Below, piece after piece: positions 6,373 to 10,260 of a stretch of DNA of 10,260 nt; the stretch's first letter is position 1; each line of letters begins with the position of its first letter. A model generated the notes under the pieces. The model was not told the origin of the DNA. It worked only from the letters and a program-made list of their open reading frames with translations, and did no database searches. Source of the DNA: Propionibacteriaceae bacterium (GTDB lineage Bacteria > Actinomycetota > Actinomycetes > Propionibacteriales > Propionibacteriaceae); assembly GCA_031260385.1 (NCBI GenBank), contig JAIRKB010000152.1, forward strand, positions 1 to 10,260. Reading direction: 5' to 3'. The position numbers and the translations under genes are program-made.

Positions 6373-7015
6373 AGCGCAGTTCCGCCAGGATTGCCGCCGT
6401 GCCAGACAATCCCAGGCGGGTGGCCCCAGCCTCGATCATCGCCAAGCAGGCATCAAGGGTCCGGATCCCGCCACTGGCCTTAACCTGGAGCTCATCGCCA
6501 ACGGTATCTTTCATCAGGCGAACCGCGTGGAGGGTGGCGCCACCATCGGGGTGGAAGCCAGTCGAGGTCTTCACAAAGTTGGCGCCCGCCGCTTGACTAG
6601 CCTGGCAAGCAAGAACGATCTCCTCCGGCGTCAAAGCCGCCGACTCGATGATGACCTTCAAGACGACGTCCGGCGCCGCTTCACGGACTGAGCGAATATC
6701 AGCCTGGACCTCCTGCCAAGCTCCGGCTTTGACTAGTCCGAGGTTGATCACCATATCGATCTCGTCGGCGCCGTTTTCGGCCGCCTCGGCGGCTTCTGTC
6801 GCCTTCGTCAAGGCGGTTTGAGCGCCAGAAGGGAAACCACATACGGTCGCCACCTTCAGACCACGGGCGTCAACCGGCAGCAAGGAGGGGCTGATACAGA
6901 TCGCATAGACACCCAACTCCACCCCGTGATTGATCAAAGCCTCGACATTAGCGGGGGTCGCTTCGGGCTTTAGCAGGGTATGGTCGAACATCTGGGCTAG
7001 TTCATGACGGTTCAT
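6371..7015 (-). CDS. deoC: Deoxyribose-phosphate aldolase
   Basis: A 214-residue class I aldolase (TIM barrel). It cleaves 2-deoxyribose-5-phosphate to glyceraldehyde-3-phosphate and acetaldehyde, the last step of deoxynucleoside catabolism. Key residues are visible: D87 in DEIDMVINLG, the Schiff-base lysine K149 in NFVKTSTGF, and the second lysine K179 in VKASGGIR. The N-terminal FDHTLLKPEAT and the C-terminal GLSGTAAI phosphate loop are also present. The length is typical. The ATG at 7013-7015 has AAGGAG 7 nt upstream. The gap to deoA is 36 bp, the largest inside the minus-strand operon, and holds a CRP/GlxR-like operator, so deoC and the genes after it may have their own promoter. Its stop is 10 nt upstream of the preferred mutase start. 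Confidence 0.97.
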   Translation of the reverse strand: MNRHELAQMFDHTLLKPEATPANVEALINHGVELGVYAICISPSLLPVDARGLKVATVCGFPSGAQTALTKATEAAEAAENGADEIDMVINLGLVKAGAWQEVQADIRSVREAAPDVVLKVIIESAALTPEEIVLACQASQAAGANFVKTSTGFHPDGGATLHAVRLMKDTVGDELQVKASGGIRTLDACLAMIEAGATRLGLSGTAAILAELR

Positions 7016-7038
7016 CAGGAGTCTCCTTGTCTATTGGT

Positions 7039-7058
7039 TATGTGAGGGGGGTCACATA
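7039..7058. promoter_or_regulatory. CRP/GlxR-type operator upstream of deoC
   Basis: 7-bp perfect inverted arms TATGTGA and TCACATA flank six G residues. The core TGTGA-N6-TCACA (7041-7056) is an exact match to the CRP/GlxR consensus. It spans the deoA stop codon, and its centre is about 33 nt upstream of the deoC ATG. A CATAAC hexamer (7037-7042, minus strand) overlaps one arm and could be a weak -10, in which case binding would repress. With no clear promoter, activation cannot be excluded. The identity of the binding protein is inferred from the consensus only. Confidence 0.65.
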
Positions 7059-8416
7059 GTTATGCGTGCGCGTACAACTGGGGTGGGTGGGAATGGCTGG
7101 GAAGCAAAGCTCCAGGCTCCGACTAGGGCCTGGTGAGCGCGCTCGAAGCAAGTTGGGGTGTCGCTATGAAGGGTCATCAGCGGCTGACCGCCAGTTAAGA
7201 AATCGCCAGGTTTGGCATGGAGCACGATTCCAGCCCCGGCCTGGACCGCGTCCTCGCGGCGAGCCCGACCAGCGCCCAAGCGCCAAGCCGCCACACCAAC
7301 TTTGAGGGCGTCCAACCCGGTCAGATACCCCGACTCGGGGCTACTAATCACCTCAGTATGACGAGCCCAGGCCAACTCGGCCTCCGGATCCCCGCCTTGG
7401 GCCGCAATCATCGCTCGCCAACTGTCCATCGCTTGACCGTTCTGGAGCGCTTCGCGAGGATCAGCCTCCCGGAGGCGACCAGCCTGTTGCATGGCCTCAG
7501 CACTGGCGGGGCGGATCCCAGCGGCCGGAATCCCCTCCCGCTCAACGATCCGAGCGGCCGAATCCAACATCTCGCGGGCCAACTGCACCGTTAGCTCGAC
7601 GACATCGGCTGGTCCGCCGCCAGCCAAGACTTCGACAGACTCCCTCACCTCAAGGGCATTACCGATCGTCAGCCCCAAAGGGGTGGACATATCAGTGATC
7701 AGGGCTGTGGTGTGGACCCCGTGATCGGCCCCGATCTCAACCATTGTTTGGGCGAGCTCCCGTGCCCGGTCAAGCTCGGTCATGAAAGCGCCCGATCCAG
7801 ATTTCACATCTAGAACCAGACCAGCCGTACCTTCCGCGATCTTCTTAGACATAATCGACGAGGCGATCAACGGGATTGACGCCACCGTGCCGGTGACATC
7901 GCGTAAGGCATAAAGCTTGCGATCAGCGGGAGCCAGCCCTGAGCCAGCCTGACAGATCACCGCCCCGACCGTTTCCAACTGGCGCATCATCTCGGTATTA
8001 GTCAGCGCTGCCCGCCAGCCGGGGATCGATTCGAGCTTGTCTAGCGTACCGCCGGTATGGCCGAGGCCGCGTCCGGAGAGCTGGGGAACCCCCAAGCCGA
8101 AGGAAGCGATCAGCGGGGTCAGAGGTAAGGTGATCTTATCCCCGACTCCCCCAGTGGAATGCTTATCCACCATCACCTTGGCAATCCCGGCATAGTTGAG
8201 ACGCTCCCCCGAGGCGATCATCGCCCCCGTCCAACGGTTCAACTCATCGCGCTCTAACCCACGCAAGAAGATCGCCATCAGCAAGGCAGACATCTGCTCT
8301 TCGGCAATCCGGGAGTTGGTATAGGCCTCGATCACCCAATCAATCTGGGACGGGGTCAGTCGGTGCCCATCCCGCTTGTCGATGATGATGTCAACGACGT
8401 CGAAAGGCTCAGTCAT
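7052..8416 (-). CDS. deoA: Thymidine / pyrimidine-nucleoside phosphorylase
   Basis: A 454-residue member of glycosyltransferase family 3. It phosphorolyses thymidine, deoxyuridine and possibly uridine to base plus (deoxy)ribose-1-phosphate. The phosphate-binding KHSTGGVGDK starts at K85, the family signature SGRGLGHTGGTLDKLE is at 114-129, and the pyrimidine-binding residues R172, S187 and K191 line up with R171, S186 and K190 of E. coli DeoA. The C-terminal domain carries the AWRLGAGRARRED segment. The ATG at 8414-8416 was chosen because GGAGG lies 6 nt upstream and the conserved MTEPFDVVDII begins there. The frame remains open to 8512 but that part overlaps cdd. The start overlaps the cdd stop by 8 nt (ATGACTGA), so the two are probably translationally coupled. 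Substrate range (thymidine only or all pyrimidines) cannot be decided here. Confidence 0.96.
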   Translation of the reverse strand: MTEPFDVVDIIIDKRDGHRLTPSQIDWVIEAYTNSRIAEEQMSALLMAIFLRGLERDELNRWTGAMIASGERLNYAGIAKVMVDKHSTGGVGDKITLPLTPLIASFGLGVPQLSGRGLGHTGGTLDKLESIPGWRAALTNTEMMRQLETVGAVICQAGSGLAPADRKLYALRDVTGTVASIPLIASSIMSKKIAEGTAGLVLDVKSGSGAFMTELDRARELAQTMVEIGADHGVHTTALITDMSTPLGLTIGNALEVRESVEVLAGGGPADVVELTVQLAREMLDSAARIVEREGIPAAGIRPASAEAMQQAGRLREADPREALQNGQAMDSWRAMIAAQGGDPEAELAWARHTEVISSPESGYLTGLDALKVGVAAWRLGAGRARREDAVQAGAGIVLHAKPGDFLTGGQPLMTLHSDTPTCFERAHQALVGAWSFASQPFPPTPVVRARITM

Positions 8417-8840
8417 CCTTGGCCTCCGGGGCTTGAGCGCTACGGGCAGCGTAGTCAACGAGGTCATCCGCGCCGAACCACCCCGGTAACAGGTCAGCGA
8501 GCGTCGATTCACCTTGACTAGTTAGCATCGCCAACCCGGGCCCACCATGCTCCATCAGCAGTTGGCGACAACGCCCGCACGGGGTGAGCAGTTCGCCCGC
8601 CCCATCGACACAGGTGAACGCGACGAGGCGACCGCCACCCGAGGCGACTAGGGCCGAGACCAGTCCACATTCGGCACATAAGGTCAGCCCATAGGAGGCG
8701 TTCTCAACATTGCAAGCCGCGATTAGTCGACCATCATCAACCAACCCAGCGGCTCCCACCGGATAGTGGGAGTAGGGAACATAAGCGCGTCGAGCGGCGT
8801 CACGAGCGGCTCCGACCAACCCTGACCAGTCATACGTCAT
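8409..8840 (-). CDS. cdd: Cytidine deaminase
   Basis: A 143-residue small (tetrameric-type) zinc enzyme that deaminates cytidine and deoxycytidine to uridine and deoxyuridine, feeding DeoA. Visible are the N-terminal VPYSHYPVGAA, substrate-binding NVENASYG (from N44), the catalytic C55-A-E57 and the second zinc motif P87-C88-G-R-C91. The residue after the catalytic Glu-containing CAE is Cys rather than the Arg of Bacillus-type enzymes, a form I associate with mycobacterial relatives. The ATG at 8838-8840 is preferred because AAGGGA lies 5 nt upstream. The ATG at 8844-8846, two codons earlier, would have its Shine-Dalgarno sequence directly touching the start codon. The gene begins 2 nt after the permease stop and overlaps deoA by 8 nt. 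Confidence 0.97.
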   Translation of the reverse strand: MTYDWSGLVGAARDAARRAYVPYSHYPVGAAGLVDDGRLIAACNVENASYGLTLCAECGLVSALVASGGGRLVAFTCVDGAGELLTPCGRCRQLLMEHGGPGLAMLTSQGESTLADLLPGWFGADDLVDYAARSAQAPEAKDD

Positions 8841-8842
8841 TG

Positions 8843-10171
8843 TCATCCCTTATAAGGTTTTCCTTCCATGGCGGGCGGACGGACCCGTCCAACCAGCCCG
8901 GCAACTGCGAAGATCGTCACGAGATAAGGCGCCATCAACATGAACTGGGATGGCACTTCCACCCCGACCACCCCGAGGGCATTTTGCAGGTTGTCCGCGA
9001 AACCGAAGAGCAAGGCGGCGATCAGCGCCCCCTTCGGCTTCCAGCCACCGAGGATCATCGCCGCCAAGGCGATGAACCCACGTCCGGCGCTCATGCCCTT
9101 GCCGAAAGCCAAGCCGTTAGCAATGGTGAAGAAAGCCCCACCCAGCCCGGCGATCGCTCCACCGAGAATCGTGTTGATCACCCTAGTCATATTGACTTTG
9201 ATGCCCGCAGTATCGGCAGCGCGGGGGTGCTCGCCACAAGCCCGCAAACGCAAGCCCCAGCGGGACTTGAAGAGCATGATTTGCAAGACGATCACCGCGA
9301 TATACATGATGTAAACCAAGGCATTCTGGGCAAAGAGGACCGGCCCCAGCACGGGGATCTCCGAAAGCAACGGAATCTTCCAGGTCGGTAGTCTGGTTGC
9401 CAGCGAGAAGGTCTGGCTCCGCGCTAGCACCGTCGAGAACAGGTAGCTAGTCACCCCAGTGACGAAAACGTTGAGCACGACACCAACGATGATGTGATCA
9501 ACCCAATAGCGAACCGCGAACAAGGCCAACAGGGCGCCAACCAACGCCCCGGCGATCGGAGCGGCGAGCAGACCGAGCCAAGGGTTGCCAGTCGCTGAAC
9601 CAACGACTGCCGCTAGGAAGGCACCCGCCAAGAGTTGACCTTCAATCGAAACGTTGATCACGCCGACTCGCTCGCAAACCGTGCCCGCCATCGCGCCGAA
9701 GATCAGCGGGGTGGACAAGAACAGCGCCCCAGATAATAGTGAGGTGAATTGGAGGGCGAGACCCCGCCCCGCTACTGCCCACAGCAGGAAAGCCGAGACG
9801 AAAAAGACTCCGAAGAGCGTGCCCACCCAAGCGCTGATCCGAATCGCTCCGATCCTCAGGCGTGGTGTCAGTTGAAATGGCCCCAAACGAGCGGTACGGG
9901 TGATTGATGACCACCAGGAAACGGCCACCAAAGCAAACATCAGGACAGACAAGAAGATGATCGCCCCTTGAGAGGGGAAAGACAGGTTGATCGTGCCCAA
10001 CCCGCGCGTGCCGGTGACAATCGCCACCATGCTTGCCTCGCCCTTAGTCAGCGATAAGCCGAAACCGAGAGCGGCGAGGAGAGCGAAGACTGATAGGCCA
10101 ATCGGCAGTTTCCACGACCGGGGTAAGAGGACCTCGTGTTCCAGGTCTGAAGCTAAAACGACCGTGCTCAT
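8843..10171 (-). CDS. Nucleoside-type ABC transporter permease (BPD_transp_2 family)
   Basis: A 442-residue inner-membrane permease of the family that works with BMP-type lipoproteins (NupQ/YufQ and guanosine importers). Roughly ten hydrophobic segments are visible, at about 23-41, 69-88, 113-134, 144-163, 178-193, 199-220, 228-249, 284-302, 332-352 and 365-428 (the last probably two or three helices). Diagnostic stretches are GVINVSIEGQLLAGAF (170-185), the cytoplasmic coupling loop RACGEHPRAADTAGI (310-324) and SAGRGFIALAAMILGGWKPKG (361-381). The N-terminal 110 residues, with two extra helices, are longer than in Firmicutes homologues, as I recall is usual in actinobacteria. AAGGAGG lies 7 nt before the ATG. 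It overlaps the preceding gene as ATGA and is followed 2 nt later by cdd, so import of nucleosides is the natural reading. Confidence 0.93.
   Translation of the reverse strand: MSTVVLASDLEHEVLLPRSWKLPIGLSVFALLAALGFGLSLTKGEASMVAIVTGTRGLGTINLSFPSQGAIIFLSVLMFALVAVSWWSSITRTARLGPFQLTPRLRIGAIRISAWVGTLFGVFFVSAFLLWAVAGRGLALQFTSLLSGALFLSTPLIFGAMAGTVCERVGVINVSIEGQLLAGAFLAAVVGSATGNPWLGLLAAPIAGALVGALLALFAVRYWVDHIIVGVVLNVFVTGVTSYLFSTVLARSQTFSLATRLPTWKIPLLSEIPVLGPVLFAQNALVYIMYIAVIVLQIMLFKSRWGLRLRACGEHPRAADTAGIKVNMTRVINTILGGAIAGLGGAFFTIANGLAFGKGMSAGRGFIALAAMILGGWKPKGALIAALLFGFADNLQNALGVVGVEVPSQFMLMAPYLVTIFAVAGLVGRVRPPAMEGKPYKG
8846..8851 (-). promoter_or_regulatory. Ribosome binding site that decides the cdd start
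   Basis: AAGGGA on the minus strand lies within the last codons of the permease gene, 5 nt before the ATG at 8838-8840. It abuts the alternative ATG at 8844-8846, which argues against that start. Confidence 0.6.
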
Positions 10172-10260
10172 GCGACGACCTCCTTCCTGGCGGCGCGGGC
10201 GTGGGCCCGAACGCGGGCTTTCGCTTGACGTTCGGAATCCGGTAGTCGGAAGATCGCTCT
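10168..10260 (-). CDS. C-terminal tail of the upstream gene, probably the partner ABC permease
   Basis: A frame open from the window edge ends at TGA (10168-10170), which overlaps the next permease's ATG. The 30 visible residues (RAIFRLPDSERQAK, then an Ala/Arg-rich end RAARKEVVA) form a basic hydrophilic tail. In this transporter family two permease genes are normally adjacent and overlapping, so this is most likely the C-terminus of the first permease. The fragment has no diagnostic motif, and the identity rests on context. Confidence 0.55.
   Translation of the reverse strand, partial: RAIFRLPDSERQAKARVRAHARAARKEVVA

Noticed and set aside
7017..7027. AGGAG-A-CTCCT symmetry at the deoC ribosome binding site as an RNA switch
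   Set aside because: A one-base centre cannot form a stable hairpin. Opening the loop leaves only three pairs.
8417..8512. Upstream extension of the deoA frame
   Set aside because: It lies inside cdd and has no family resemblance. GGAGG precedes the ATG at 8414-8416.
8848..8857. 10-bp palindrome CCTTATAAGG at the end of the permease gene
   Set aside because: It is explained by the terminal codons Pro-Tyr-Lys and the Shine-Dalgarno sequence of cdd. It is too short to stand alone.
8840..9391. 183-codon plus-strand frame opposite the permease
   Set aside because: Hydrophilic, low-complexity translation antisense to clear transmembrane segments, with no domain seen.

Overview
The window looks like chromosomal DNA from a high-GC Gram-positive bacterium (Actinomycetota). 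The evidence is the GC-rich coding sequence (about 60% by eye), the actinobacterial flavour of the cytidine deaminase (CAECG motif), DeoA and phosphosugar mutase, and one gene that appears to be leaderless. The genus cannot be fixed from this window. Coding density is very high: there is no gap over 100 bp, and no mobile element, RNA gene, CRISPR array or phage signal was seen.

Layout. (1) Positions 1-942, minus strand: a PHP-domain phosphoesterase of the RNase AM / 3',5'-nucleotide bisphosphate phosphatase type. Its stop overlaps (ATGA) the start of a further gene that runs off the left edge. (2) 943-1030: an 88-bp divergent promoter region. (3) 1031-3911, plus strand: a compact three-gene cluster of a beta-CASP metallo-beta-lactamase ribonuclease, DeoD purine nucleoside phosphorylase and a Sir2 NAD-dependent deacetylase. 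(4) 3908-10260, minus strand: a long convergent operon. In transcription order it holds the tail of one ABC permease, a second nucleoside-type ABC permease, cytidine deaminase (cdd), thymidine/pyrimidine-nucleoside phosphorylase (deoA), deoxyribose-phosphate aldolase (deoC), a phosphohexomutase-superfamily enzyme, and a small two-helix membrane protein.

How the genes work together. The minus-strand operon and deoD form a nearly complete nucleoside uptake and catabolism module. Permeases import nucleosides, Cdd deaminates (deoxy)cytidine, and DeoA and DeoD phosphorolyse pyrimidine and purine nucleosides to (deoxy)ribose-1-phosphate. A mutase must then make the 5-phosphate, and DeoC cleaves deoxyribose-5-phosphate to glyceraldehyde-3-phosphate and acetaldehyde. 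No classical DeoB is present. The alpha-D-phosphohexomutase-family protein directly after deoC is the obvious candidate for the phosphopentomutase step.

The most useful regulatory observation is a perfect CRP/GlxR-type operator (TGTGA-N6-TCACA, at 7041-7056). It straddles the end of deoA, just upstream of deoC, and suggests cAMP-linked control inside the operon. I did not find an exotic or clearly undescribed system. The points worth checking are this operator, the likely non-orthologous phosphopentomutase, a 22-bp perfect palindrome inside that gene, the apparently leaderless ribonuclease gene, and the stop-to-stop overlap of the two converging transcription units.
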